Below are positions 56,206 to 64,000 of a DNA stretch of 64,000 nucleotides, in pieces. Location: positions 186,001 to 250,000 of the forward strand of contig NZ_QLYY01000006.1 in the NCBI RefSeq assembly GCF_003350295.1, given 5' to 3'. Source of the stretch: Vibrio tetraodonis. GTDB taxonomy: Bacteria > Pseudomonadota > Gammaproteobacteria > Enterobacterales > Vibrionaceae. The notes under the pieces are model-generated. The model was not told the origin of the DNA. It searched no databases and was given only the letters and a program-made list of their open reading frames with translations. Position 1 is the stretch's first letter. Each line of letters starts with the position of its first letter. Position numbers and translations under genes: made by a program.

Positions 56206-57582
56206 ATGAAGCAATTACCCCGCGAATTGAATAAGTTCATTAGTCGCAGTATCGATTCCCATGTTCGTATTGCTGTGACGGGTTTATCCCGAGCTGGTAA
56301 AACGGCTTTTATCAGCTCTTTAGTCAATCAGTTACAGCATGTTTCCACCCATGACAATCTTCCACTACTCACTTCGGCTAGAGACCAGCGCTTAATTGGA
56401 TCAAAACGAGAGCCCCAAATAAATATGATGGTGCCAAGGTTTGCCTATGATGAAGCGATTGAACAGGTTTTTGCACAGCCTTCTTCTTGGCCAGAGCCAA
56501 CTCGTGATGTTAGTGAAATTCGTTTGGCACTAAAGTTCAAATCGACAAAAAGAACCAAAAACTTGCTTGGTAGTACTTCTATACTCCATCTTGATATTGT
56601 GGATTATCCTGGTGAGTGGTTGTTGGATTTACCTTTGTTGAATATGAATTTTCATCAGTGGTCGCAAACTCAATTTACTGCACTTAAAGGTCAACGTAGC
56701 GAATTAGCCAAAGATTGGCTTGCTATGCTTGAGTCATTATCCTTGTCGTCCCAAGCGAATGAAAAGTCACTTGAGGAAATATCAAAATCTTATACTGAAT
56801 ATCTACATCAATGCAAAGACTCTGGTTTACATTGGGTACAGCCTGGTCGTTTTGTTCTGCCGGGGGAACTGGATGGTGCACCAGTACTACAATTTTTCCC
56901 TTGTCAATATGATGAAGAGGATAAGATCCCTAAGGACTCAAACTTGGCAATGTTGATCACGCGTTATCAAGAATATCAACAGAAGGTAGTAAAAGCTTTT
57001 TATAAACACCACTTTTCTACCTTTGACCGCCAAATTGTTTTAGTGGATTGCTTACAGCCTCTCAATGCTGGTAATGAATCATTTCTTGATATGCGTCAGG
57101 CGATAGAGCAAATAATGCATAGCTTTAAGTATGGTCGGAGCAATATCCTCAAACGTCTTTTTGCGCCCAAAATCGATAAAATACTGTTTGCCGCGACTAA
57201 AGCCGATCATGTCACTCCAGAGCAACACCCTAATTTAGTTTCATTACTGCAGCAGATGGTCTACCCAGCTTGGCAAACCGCGGCATACGACAATATTGAG
57301 ATGAGTTGTATCGCCATGGCATCAATACAAGCTACACAGAGCGGCTTTATTAGCCAGAGTGGCGAGTCAATGCCTGCAATTCAAGGCGTGACCAACGATG
57401 GAGAGACATTAACCGTATTCCCAGGAGAGGTTCCCCAAAAGTTACCCAGCTCCGATTTTTGGCAGGGCAACGAGTTCAATTTTTATTCTTTTCGGCCTAT
57501 GCCTAAATCTGAGGATGAACCCTTGCCGCATATACGTATGGACAAAGCGCTAGAGTATTTGATTGGAGATAAGCTTAAATGA
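56206..57582 (+). CDS. ycjX: YcjX-family P-loop protein
   Basis: A 458-residue DUF463 P-loop NTPase related to stress-induced GTPases. The P loop is GLSRAGKTAF and the switch-like Asp lies in LDIVDYPGEWLLDLPLL. It belongs to the envelope stress neighbourhood in E. coli (next to psp genes) and is followed, with a four-base overlap (ATGA), by ycjF and then tyrR, as here. The biochemical role is not firmly known. No psp genes lie in the window. Confidence 0.9.
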   Translation: MKQLPRELNKFISRSIDSHVRIAVTGLSRAGKTAFISSLVNQLQHVSTHDNLPLLTSARDQRLIGSKREPQINMMVPRFAYDEAIEQVFAQPSSWPEPTRDVSEIRLALKFKSTKRTKNLLGSTSILHLDIVDYPGEWLLDLPLLNMNFHQWSQTQFTALKGQRSELAKDWLAMLESLSLSSQANEKSLEEISKSYTEYLHQCKDSGLHWVQPGRFVLPGELDGAPVLQFFPCQYDEEDKIPKDSNLAMLITRYQEYQQKVVKAFYKHHFSTFDRQIVLVDCLQPLNAGNESFLDMRQAIEQIMHSFKYGRSNILKRLFAPKIDKILFAATKADHVTPEQHPNLVSLLQQMVYPAWQTAAYDNIEMSCIAMASIQATQSGFISQSGESMPAIQGVTNDGETLTVFPGEVPQKLPSSDFWQGNEFNFYSFRPMPKSEDEPLPHIRMDKALEYLIGDKLK

Positions 57583-58625
57583 AAGATTCTCATAACAAGT
57601 TGAAAACACAGCGCATCTATACCCAAGTCTTAGAAGAAAAACCAGAGGTTGGCGAGGATGAGCTCACCTCTCAACGCCAATTTGACGACAAAGATACTTT
57701 TGTTGTGGCGAAAGCGACATCAGAAGATGTTGGTGATCATATTGAAAAGACTATTGAACAGGTGATTCGCCCGCCAAAGAAAAGACGCTTCTTGTTGAGA
57801 GGACTGCTTGGGGCTTTTACTGCGTTACTCGCTTGGCAATCGGTTGATACCTTGCATAATGCGATTCAAACAGATGATTGGTTGTCGGTTGCATGGATTG
57901 GATTTATAGCAACCCTTGCCAGTATAGGCTTGGTAGCCTTGTGCAAAGAGTTGTGGGCTCTGAAAAAGCTTCGTCATCAATTTAGCGTAAAAGATAAAAT
58001 CGAGACACTAGTTACTAATGACAGTGTGGGGCAAGGAAAAGCATTTTGTGAGTCTCTAGCCACAGAGGCGGGTATTAGATTGACCAGTCAAAGTTATCAG
58101 AGGTGGCAAAAAAGTGTCAATCCTTCACACAGTGACTCAGAAATTATTGATATGTATGACGCCATTGTCGTATCAGAGCTGGATAAAAAAGCCACCAAAA
58201 TAGTGACTAAATATTCAACTGAGTCCGCAACGCTTGTCGCGATAAGCCCTTTAGCGATTGCGGACATGTTACTCGTTGCATGGCGTAGTTTTAAGATGGT
58301 TGAGAGTTTAGCTCAGGTCTACGGTGTCCAACTTGGTTATTTGTCTCGGCTAAAGCTGTTTAAGTCAATCCTAATCAATATGGCTTTCGTCGGTGTGAGT
58401 GAACTTGCCATTGATGCCAGTATGGATTTGCTTTCTATGGATCTTGCAGCAAAAGTATCGGCGAGAGCAGGACAAGGGCTCGGAGTTGGTATTCTGACTG
58501 CAAGGGTAGGACTAAAAGCGATGTCCTTGCTTCGGCCAACACCTTGGTATTCAGGAAGACAAGTAAAGCTTGGTGCTATTCGTAAACATGTTGTGGAAAA
58601 AATCGCCGCTCTAACAATCAAATAG
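57579..58625 (+). CDS. ycjF: YcjF-family (DUF697) membrane protein
   Basis: A 348-residue inner-membrane protein. Two membrane helices lie near the start of the second quarter (about 68-90 and 100-122) and a C-terminal DUF697-like hydrophobic region (about 210-320) includes SATLVAISPLAIADMLLVAWRS and GVGILTARVGLKAM. The first 60 residues are hydrophilic and cytoplasmic. It overlaps ycjX by four bases. Function is unknown but the pair is conserved upstream of tyrR. Confidence 0.88.
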   Translation: MKDSHNKLKTQRIYTQVLEEKPEVGEDELTSQRQFDDKDTFVVAKATSEDVGDHIEKTIEQVIRPPKKRRFLLRGLLGAFTALLAWQSVDTLHNAIQTDDWLSVAWIGFIATLASIGLVALCKELWALKKLRHQFSVKDKIETLVTNDSVGQGKAFCESLATEAGIRLTSQSYQRWQKSVNPSHSDSEIIDMYDAIVVSELDKKATKIVTKYSTESATLVAISPLAIADMLLVAWRSFKMVESLAQVYGVQLGYLSRLKLFKSILINMAFVGVSELAIDASMDLLSMDLAAKVSARAGQGLGVGILTARVGLKAMSLLRPTPWYSGRQVKLGAIRKHVVEKIAALTIK

Positions 58626-58727
58626 CGTGATTGTGAAGCTGGTAATGCTGCTTTACTTGACGAGAAAATTTGCTTGGGGGAAACTACTGTCAACTTTTCC
58701 TGACACCTTAGACTAGGGACTTTCTCA

Positions 58728-60272
58728 GTGCGTTTAGAAGTAATATGTGAAGATAGACTCGGCCTTACCCGTGAGCTATTAGATATTCTGGCTTCCAGAA
58801 ATATTGATTTACGAGGCATTGAAATTGATACCACTGGTATTATTTATCTGAATTGCCCAGATATTGATTTTGATACCTTTAGTGAATTGATGGCAGAAAT
58901 TCGCCGGATCACAGGTGTAAAAGATGTGCGAAAAATTCAGTTTATGCCCATGGAGAGACATAACACCGAGCTGATATCTCTTCTCAATAGCTTACCAGAG
59001 CCAGTTCTTGCTATTGATATGAAAGGCCATGTTGATATGGCAAACCACGCAGCCTTGAGTTTGTTCAATTGCGAGCAGGAAGAGATGATTGGTCACCCAA
59101 TCGTGAGCTTATTGCCCAACTTCAACTTTTCAAATTGGACCGAAGGCAAAATAACACGTCATCGAGAAGATGTTGTGATTGGTGGTCTAGATTATTCCAT
59201 GGAAGTCATGCCTGTATACATCACTGCTGAATCCAATGAATCTGTTTTAGCAAGTACAGTGATGATCATTCGATCAAATCAAGAAAAACCTATGTTGGTG
59301 GATTCTCTACCCATTCATAATAACTTAGGCTTTGAGCATTTTGTTGGGGTTTCTAACCGACATAAAGCCCTCATGGGTCAAGCTAAGAAGCTTTGTGTAT
59401 TGGATCAGCCGTTACTTATCCAAGGGGAAACGGGAACCGGCAAGGAAATGCTCGCTAGAGCATGCCACAATCGTTCACACCGAGCTGCAGCGCCATTTTT
59501 GGTATTGAGCTGCGCGTCCATGCCTGATGATGTCGCGGAGACGGAACTGTTTGGTCACGCGCCTGGTTCATTCAATCATGAACAGGGACATAAAGGTATT
59601 TTTGAGCAAGCAGATGGCGGTACGGTATTTCTTGATGAAATTGGTGAGATGAGCCCTCATCTACAAATCAAGCTTCTCAGATTACTCCAAGACGGAACGT
59701 TCCGAAGAGTCGGTGCGGAGCAAGAGATCCATGTTGATGTTCGCGTGATAGCATCAACCCGGCACAACCTAGGTGAGCTGGCTGAGTCTAAATCATTTCG
59801 CGAAGACTTATTCTATCGCCTCAATGTGTTGACTTTGAACATTCCTGCTTTACGCGAGAGGCCAAATGATATTGCGCCATTACTTGACCTATTTGTGTCA
59901 AAGTACGTCAAGCAGTTGGGCGTTAAAAAGCCTGATCTTAGTGAAAATTTGGTTGACCAACTGGTGAGTTATCAATGGCCAGGTAACATGCGTCAACTGG
60001 AAAATATGGTGCTACGAGCCTTGACCGAGCTTGATTCAACAACTTTGACTGTGGATTTATTTCACCTTCCTCAACTAGATAACGCTATTGCGACAGGTCC
60101 GACGATTAATTTGGATGGCTCACTAGATGAAATCATGAAGGATTATGAATCTCAAGTATTGGAACGTTTATATCAGTCTTTTCCATCTAGTCGAAAACTT
60201 GCAAAGAGGCTCAATGTTTCTCATACCTCGGTGGCTAACAAATTGCGTGAATACGGGATAAGAAAGAGCTGA
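58728..60272 (+). CDS. tyrR: Aromatic amino acid regulator TyrR
   Basis: A 514-residue regulator with an N-terminal ACT domain (about 1-75, MRLEVICEDRLGLTRELLDIL), a PAS-like domain (78-190), an AAA+ core with Walker A QGETGTGKEML and Walker B FLDEIGEM, and a C-terminal helix-turn-helix (SRKLAKRLNVSHTSVANKLREYGI). The segment where sigma-54 activators have GAFTGA reads FGHAPGSFNHEQGHKG, so it should not activate sigma-54, as in E. coli TyrR. GTG is the start (58728). It senses Tyr, Phe and Trp and represses or activates aromatic genes; likely local targets are the permease and aspC. Its TGA overlaps the next ATG by one base. Confidence 0.94.
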   Translation: MRLEVICEDRLGLTRELLDILASRNIDLRGIEIDTTGIIYLNCPDIDFDTFSELMAEIRRITGVKDVRKIQFMPMERHNTELISLLNSLPEPVLAIDMKGHVDMANHAALSLFNCEQEEMIGHPIVSLLPNFNFSNWTEGKITRHREDVVIGGLDYSMEVMPVYITAESNESVLASTVMIIRSNQEKPMLVDSLPIHNNLGFEHFVGVSNRHKALMGQAKKLCVLDQPLLIQGETGTGKEMLARACHNRSHRAAAPFLVLSCASMPDDVAETELFGHAPGSFNHEQGHKGIFEQADGGTVFLDEIGEMSPHLQIKLLRLLQDGTFRRVGAEQEIHVDVRVIASTRHNLGELAESKSFREDLFYRLNVLTLNIPALRERPNDIAPLLDLFVSKYVKQLGVKKPDLSENLVDQLVSYQWPGNMRQLENMVLRALTELDSTTLTVDLFHLPQLDNAIATGPTINLDGSLDEIMKDYESQVLERLYQSFPSSRKLAKRLNVSHTSVANKLREYGIRKS

Positions 60273-60850
60273 TGGAACGAGTAAGTACCCCTAGAAATGT
60301 TTATGAGCAAGATGAGAGTATCATCCTGCGCACTGCGGAGCCGACTGACGGTAAACTGATAACGGATTATTTCATTGCAAATAAAGACTTCCTCAAGCCA
60401 TGGGAGCCAAGCAGAGAAGAGGCTTTTTATTCTGAAGCGGGCTGGACGAAAAGACTTATTAAGCTTCATGAACTTCATCGGATGGGCCTAGGCTACTATT
60501 TGATCATTTTAGATAGTGAATCGGGTGAAATGATGGGAACCGTCTCTTTTAGTAATGTATCCCGCTTTCCATTTCATGCGTGTAATTTAGGTTACTCCTT
60601 AGCCGAGAATGCTCAAGGTAAAGGCGTCATGACTAGGGCGATGCGATTGGCAATAAAATACATGTTTTCTATACAAAATGTTCATAGGATAATGGCGGCT
60701 TACCTTCCTCGAAATCATAAAAGTGAAGCAACGTTAATGCGCCTTGGATTTAAAAAAGAAGGCATGGCAAAAGACTATTTGCTCATAGATGGAGTGTGGG
60801 AAGACCATATTTTAAGTTCATTAGTTAATGACAATTGGACAGCGACGTGA
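60272..60850 (+). CDS. rimJ: Ribosomal protein S5 alanine N-acetyltransferase (RimJ-like)
   Basis: A 192-residue GNAT acetyltransferase of the RimJ/RimL type, which acetylates the N-terminal Ala of ribosomal protein S5. Visible: LRTAEPTDGKLI at the start, LGYSLAENAQGKGVMTRA with the acetyl-CoA loop (QGKGVM), and NHKSEATLMRLGFKKEG. The start ATG shares its A with the tyrR stop, so the two are coupled. RimL is an alternative; length and context favour RimJ. Confidence 0.85.
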   Translation: MERVSTPRNVYEQDESIILRTAEPTDGKLITDYFIANKDFLKPWEPSREEAFYSEAGWTKRLIKLHELHRMGLGYYLIILDSESGEMMGTVSFSNVSRFPFHACNLGYSLAENAQGKGVMTRAMRLAIKYMFSIQNVHRIMAAYLPRNHKSEATLMRLGFKKEGMAKDYLLIDGVWEDHILSSLVNDNWTAT

Positions 60851-61434
60851 ATCGTATAGAAAAGCAGTTATCTTTGATCATGGAACTGGACCAACTGAAA
60901 TCGGTATTAAGGCGAGCACGGGTAAAAAGTGCGGATGATCGGTTAGAAAATAGCGCAGAGCATAGCTGGCATGTCGCTCTCATGGCCATTTTGATGCAAG
61001 AACATGCCAATAAACCTGTGGATATTGCGCGAGTTGTTAAAATGTTACTGCTCCACGATATCGTCGAGATAGATGCTGGTGACACTTTTGCCTATGATAC
61101 TCAAGCCATTGAGTCGCAAAAGGATAAGGAATTGGCAGCAGCTAAGCGACTTTTTAATATGTTACCTGTAGATCAAAGTGAAGAATTGCTTAGTCTTTGG
61201 TGCGAATTTGAAGATGCAAAATCAGCCGATGCTAAGTTTGCTAAAGCGCTTGATAGGTTGATCCCAATGCTGTTGAATTACCACAATGGCGGAAAAGGCT
61301 GGTTAGAGCACCAAGTGACGAGTTCCCAAGCATTGACTGTAAATCGCAAAATTGAAAGTGGTTCCCACGTTTTATGGGAGCAAGCAAAGAAAATAATTCA
61401 TGATGCCACCGAGAAAGGGTGGCTGAAAGCCTAA
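60847..61434 (+). CDS. HD-domain phosphohydrolase (YfbR/HDDC2-like)
   Basis: A 195-residue HD-domain protein. Metal motif: His in ENSAEHSWHVA, then LLLHDIVEIDAGDTFAYD (HD pair and Asp), and a later Asp in KALDRLIPML. It resembles 5'-deoxynucleotidase YfbR and HDDC2, removing phosphate from deoxynucleoside monophosphates. The start chosen is the GTG at 60847, overlapping the rimJ stop (GTGA); an upstream in-frame TTG is unlikely. Substrate is inferred from the family. Confidence 0.85.
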   Translation: MNRIEKQLSLIMELDQLKSVLRRARVKSADDRLENSAEHSWHVALMAILMQEHANKPVDIARVVKMLLLHDIVEIDAGDTFAYDTQAIESQKDKELAAAKRLFNMLPVDQSEELLSLWCEFEDAKSADAKFAKALDRLIPMLLNYHNGGKGWLEHQVTSSQALTVNRKIESGSHVLWEQAKKIIHDATEKGWLKA

Positions 61435-61446
61435 CAAGGAATACGA

Positions 61447-61920
61447 ATGTCATATCTTCCTTTGGACGAATACCAAAGAAAATGGATTTTTACTCATCAC
61501 TCCATGCCTGTTTCTGAGCAGGATTTGGAATCCATAAAACCTATGACACAAGCTCGCTCTTCTCAGCTTTGGAAGGAAAATATCAGTGCTCATAGCCCTG
61601 ATGCGGAGCGTCTTAGCTCTTCTGATTGGCCTATGAAAGAGACGAACTGGAAAGAAACATTAGATTGGATGGTTTCTTGGGAATCGGATCATGATGTTTT
61701 ACCTATCGGTGTCGAGGAATTTCTTGATTGGCAAGATGACGTAACGATTTACTTTTGCTACGAAAAGTACAACGTCATTGAAACTAAATGGTCGGTGTTC
61801 AAACGGTATTGGAAAAACTTTCTGTTTTATGATGATGGCCCTATTTTGATCGGCCGCCGACGCAAAGAAGCGCTATGGTTTGATAGCAAAGGTAATGTAA
61901 AACTCGGATGGCGCAAGTAA
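61447..61920 (+). CDS. DUF2947 protein
   Basis: A 157-residue soluble, acidic protein very rich in Trp (about 12) and Asp/Glu; it begins MSYLPLDEYQRKWIFTHHSM. It corresponds to the DUF2947 family as I recall it, found mostly in Vibrionaceae. No catalytic motif was recognised. AAGGAAT precedes the ATG. It ends the tyrR-rimJ-HD run at a terminator. Confidence 0.8.
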   Translation: MSYLPLDEYQRKWIFTHHSMPVSEQDLESIKPMTQARSSQLWKENISAHSPDAERLSSSDWPMKETNWKETLDWMVSWESDHDVLPIGVEEFLDWQDDVTIYFCYEKYNVIETKWSVFKRYWKNFLFYDDGPILIGRRRKEALWFDSKGNVKLGWRK

Positions 61921-61945
61921 ATGCGTTAATAATTGCTCTTGCAAC

Positions 61946-61975
61946 AAAGCCCGCTATTAAAGCGGGCTTTGTTTT
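61946..61975. terminator. Bidirectional terminator
   Basis: A perfect 10-bp stem AAAGCCCGCT/AGCGGGCTTT with loop ATTAA, followed by TTTTG-type tracts. It separates the convergent DUF2947 and oligopeptidase B genes. Confidence 0.92.
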
Positions 61976-61984
61976 GTTTGACCG

Positions 61985-64000
61985 CTATTTTTCATTCAGC
62001 AAATCAAGAAAAAACGCATACTCGAGAGCATCCTCTTTTAAGCGTTTAAAGCGGCCAGAAGCCCCACCATGGCCTGCTTCCATATCCGTCTTAAAGAGTA
62101 ACGCATGATTGTCTGTCTTCATCTCGCGTAATTTGGCGACCCATTTCATAGGCTCAAAATATTGCACTTGTGAATCGTGTAGTCCTGTCGTGACTAACAG
62201 GTTTGGATAATCTTGAGAGCTAACATTGTCATAAGGTGAGTAGCTAAGCATATAGTCATAATAGGCTTTTTCACCAGGGTTACCCCACTCATCATATTCG
62301 TTGGTGGTTAACGGAATGGATTCATCAAGCATGGTTGTTACCACGTCGACAAAGGGCACATGAGCCGCTACTCCCCGATATAGCTCTGGTGCTTGATTAA
62401 TGACAGCCCCCATCAATAGCCCGCCTGCTGAGCCTCCAACCGCAAAGACTTTATCTTTTGAGCCATAGCCAGCCTTGGTTAGTTCTCGGGTTACATCAAT
62501 AAAGTCGTTAAAGGTATTTTGCTTGGTAAGCTTTTTACCATCCTCATACCAAGGTCGACCAAGCATCTCTGAGCCCCTGATGTGTGCGATAGCATAAACA
62601 AACCCGCGGTCTAATAAGCTTAGGCGTGCTGAATGAAATGATGGGTTTATGGTGTGCCCGTATGATCCATAACCGTATTGGTATATTGGGTTTGTACCAT
62701 CTTTTTTAAATTTGTCCTTTCTGTATACCAGAGACACAGGTATCTGTTTACCATCTCTTGCTGAAACCATGATTCGTTCAGACTGATAGTTACTCGCCTC
62801 AAAGTCACCGAGTACTGGCGTCTGCTTGAGTACTTCAGGCTTACCAGTGGTAAGGTCGAAATCATAGTAGGTTCCAGGTGTGGTCAGGCTGCTGTAGTAA
62901 ATCCTAACTTTTGAGTTTTGAAGCTCATAATTACCTGTAAAGTAGGCAGAAAAAGCACTGTCGTTAAACTCTAGCGGGAACTCTTTGCCTGTTGAAAGCT
63001 GACGAACTTTAAGAGTTGATAAACCGTCTTTACGCTGTTCGTAGACGAGGTGATCGTCAAATAAGGTAAAATCAACCAGTAGAGTATCTTTGTCAGCAGC
63101 GATCACATCTTGCCATTTACTGCGGTCTTGAATATGGTCTTTTTCCACTCTCATTAGGCGGAAGTTTACCGCCTGATAATTGGTGTAGATGTAATACCAG
63201 TCATTTAGTTTAGCAATGCTGTATTCAACACCTTCTTCTCTTGGATAAAATGCTTTAGCTGTGGCTTTGGAGTCGTTCGCATCGACAATGGATACACCGC
63301 TGGTTTCGGTGCTGTAGTGAGTTATGAATACTTGCTCACCATCTTTACTTTTTCCGAGCGAGGTATAGTAAGCATCGTCTTTCTCTTCATATATTAATGT
63401 GTCGCTGCTTTGTGGTGTGCCCAGAACATGACGGTAAACTTGGTAACCTAATAGGGTTTGGGGATCCTTTTTGATGTAATAAAAGGCTTTATTATCATTT
63501 TGCCAAGCGATATCACTTTCAGCCCCTTCGACTTTATCGTCTAAATACTCACCTGTATCGAGATTTTTAATCCGAATCGTATAAACACGTCGGCTTAATG
63601 TGTCTTCACCATAAGCCATGAGAGACTCATTTGGGCTTACATATAATCCGCCGACATTGAAGAACTCGTGCTCTTTTGCTAATTCGTTGGCATCGAGTAA
63701 AACTTCCGAGTCTGTCCCTGCGAAGTCTTTGGCACGTCGATAAATAGCGTATTCGTTGTCACCCGATACTTGGTTAGAATAGTAGAAGTTACCTTCTTTC
63801 ACTGGGACGGAGCTGTCATCTTTTGCGATACGACCTTTTAGCTCTTCAAATAGCTGTTTTTGCAGCTCTTCGGTATGACTTAAAACCTTATCAGCGTACT
63901 GGTTTTCCTGTTCAAGGTGCTGCAAAACTTCAGCATCTTTACGTTGGTCGTCTCTCATCCAGTAATAATTATCAATCCGAGTATCGCCATGATTCTCTAG
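61985..64000 (-). CDS. ptrB: Oligopeptidase B, S9 family (5' end outside window)
   Basis: A prolyl-oligopeptidase-family serine peptidase cutting short peptides after Arg or Lys. The frame is open to the right window edge: before the first ATG (63958) it reads HGDTRIDNYYW, a conserved N-terminal part, so this ATG is internal and only the first few dozen residues are missing. After the beta-propeller (to about 400), the catalytic domain has YGSYGHTI, the nucleophile in GGSAGGLLMGAV, the Asp segment TGLHDSQVQYFEP and the His in DMEAGHGGASGR. Full catalytic triad present. Confidence 0.93.
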   Translation of the reverse strand, partial: LENHGDTRIDNYYWMRDDQRKDAEVLQHLEQENQYADKVLSHTEELQKQLFEELKGRIAKDDSSVPVKEGNFYYSNQVSGDNEYAIYRRAKDFAGTDSEVLLDANELAKEHEFFNVGGLYVSPNESLMAYGEDTLSRRVYTIRIKNLDTGEYLDDKVEGAESDIAWQNDNKAFYYIKKDPQTLLGYQVYRHVLGTPQSSDTLIYEEKDDAYYTSLGKSKDGEQVFITHYSTETSGVSIVDANDSKATAKAFYPREEGVEYSIAKLNDWYYIYTNYQAVNFRLMRVEKDHIQDRSKWQDVIAADKDTLLVDFTLFDDHLVYEQRKDGLSTLKVRQLSTGKEFPLEFNDSAFSAYFTGNYELQNSKVRIYYSSLTTPGTYYDFDLTTGKPEVLKQTPVLGDFEASNYQSERIMVSARDGKQIPVSLVYRKDKFKKDGTNPIYQYGYGSYGHTINPSFHSARLSLLDRGFVYAIAHIRGSEMLGRPWYEDGKKLTKQNTFNDFIDVTRELTKAGYGSKDKVFAVGGSAGGLLMGAVINQAPELYRGVAAHVPFVDVVTTMLDESIPLTTNEYDEWGNPGEKAYYDYMLSYSPYDNVSSQDYPNLLVTTGLHDSQVQYFEPMKWVAKLREMKTDNHALLFKTDMEAGHGGASGRFKRLKEDALEYAFFLDLLNEK

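Overview
This window looks like a chromosomal segment from a gamma-proteobacterium of the family Vibrionaceae, most probably a Vibrio (chromosome 1). The evidence is gene content and order. There is a trpE-G-D-CF-B-A operon with separate trpG and trpD and a fused trpCF, divergent from rnm(yciV)-yciO-rluB. There are also ycjX-ycjF-tyrR-rimJ, an H-NOX/hybrid kinase pair, and DUF2947, DUF3392 and DUF2797 genes. The DNA is moderately AT-rich. No rRNA, tRNA, CRISPR array, complete insertion sequence or prophage was found.

Bases 1-9130 are the accessory part. They hold: (a) the end of a radical SAM/SPASM gene, an ATP-grasp ligase and an arginase-family ureohydrolase, followed by a convergent EamA exporter gene, which looks like a small uncharacterised biosynthetic cassette; (b) a four-helix membrane protein gene whose stop codon lies in an integron attC-like site; (c) a compact Gabija-like anti-phage pair (OLD-family ATPase/TOPRIM nuclease plus a very short UvrD-like helicase); (d) an overlapping Hcp / candidate effector / small membrane protein triad that looks like an orphan type VI secretion effector-immunity module.

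Bases 9355-16443 are the tryptophan operon on the minus strand. It has a readable leader peptide with four Trp codons, an attenuator terminator and a promoter overlapped by a TrpR operator-like palindrome. Bases 16460-24000 carry rnm, yciO and rluB, a 33-codon remnant of a phzF gene, the cydDC glutathione/cysteine exporter and trxB. Bases 24200-36980 carry a TauD-type dioxygenase, a lipase foldase next to an SGNH lipoprotein hydrolase, an M16 protease lipoprotein, DUF2797, sanA, DUF3392, the malic enzyme, an HrpB-like helicase and an outer-membrane barrel.

Bases 37040-49490 are mostly amino-acid metabolism: aspC, asnS, a TyrP/Mtr-type permease, sdaA and sdaC. They also hold an HD-GYP gene that seems frameshifted at a seven-base homopolymer, a MocR-type regulator, queD, and a membrane-anchored protein with 15-residue tandem repeats. 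Bases 49743-54055 show an NO-sensing H-NOX/hybrid-kinase operon placed between pabB and nudL, genes adjacent in Escherichia coli. The rest is fumarase, the ycjX-ycjF-tyrR-rimJ-HD-DUF2947 run and the oligopeptidase B gene cut by the right window edge.

Several genes concern aromatic amino acids (trp operon, aspC, TyrP/Mtr permease, TyrR), so TyrR and TrpR are plausible local regulators. Start codons were revised where a ribosome binding site or family N-terminus argued for it; this is stated in each entry.
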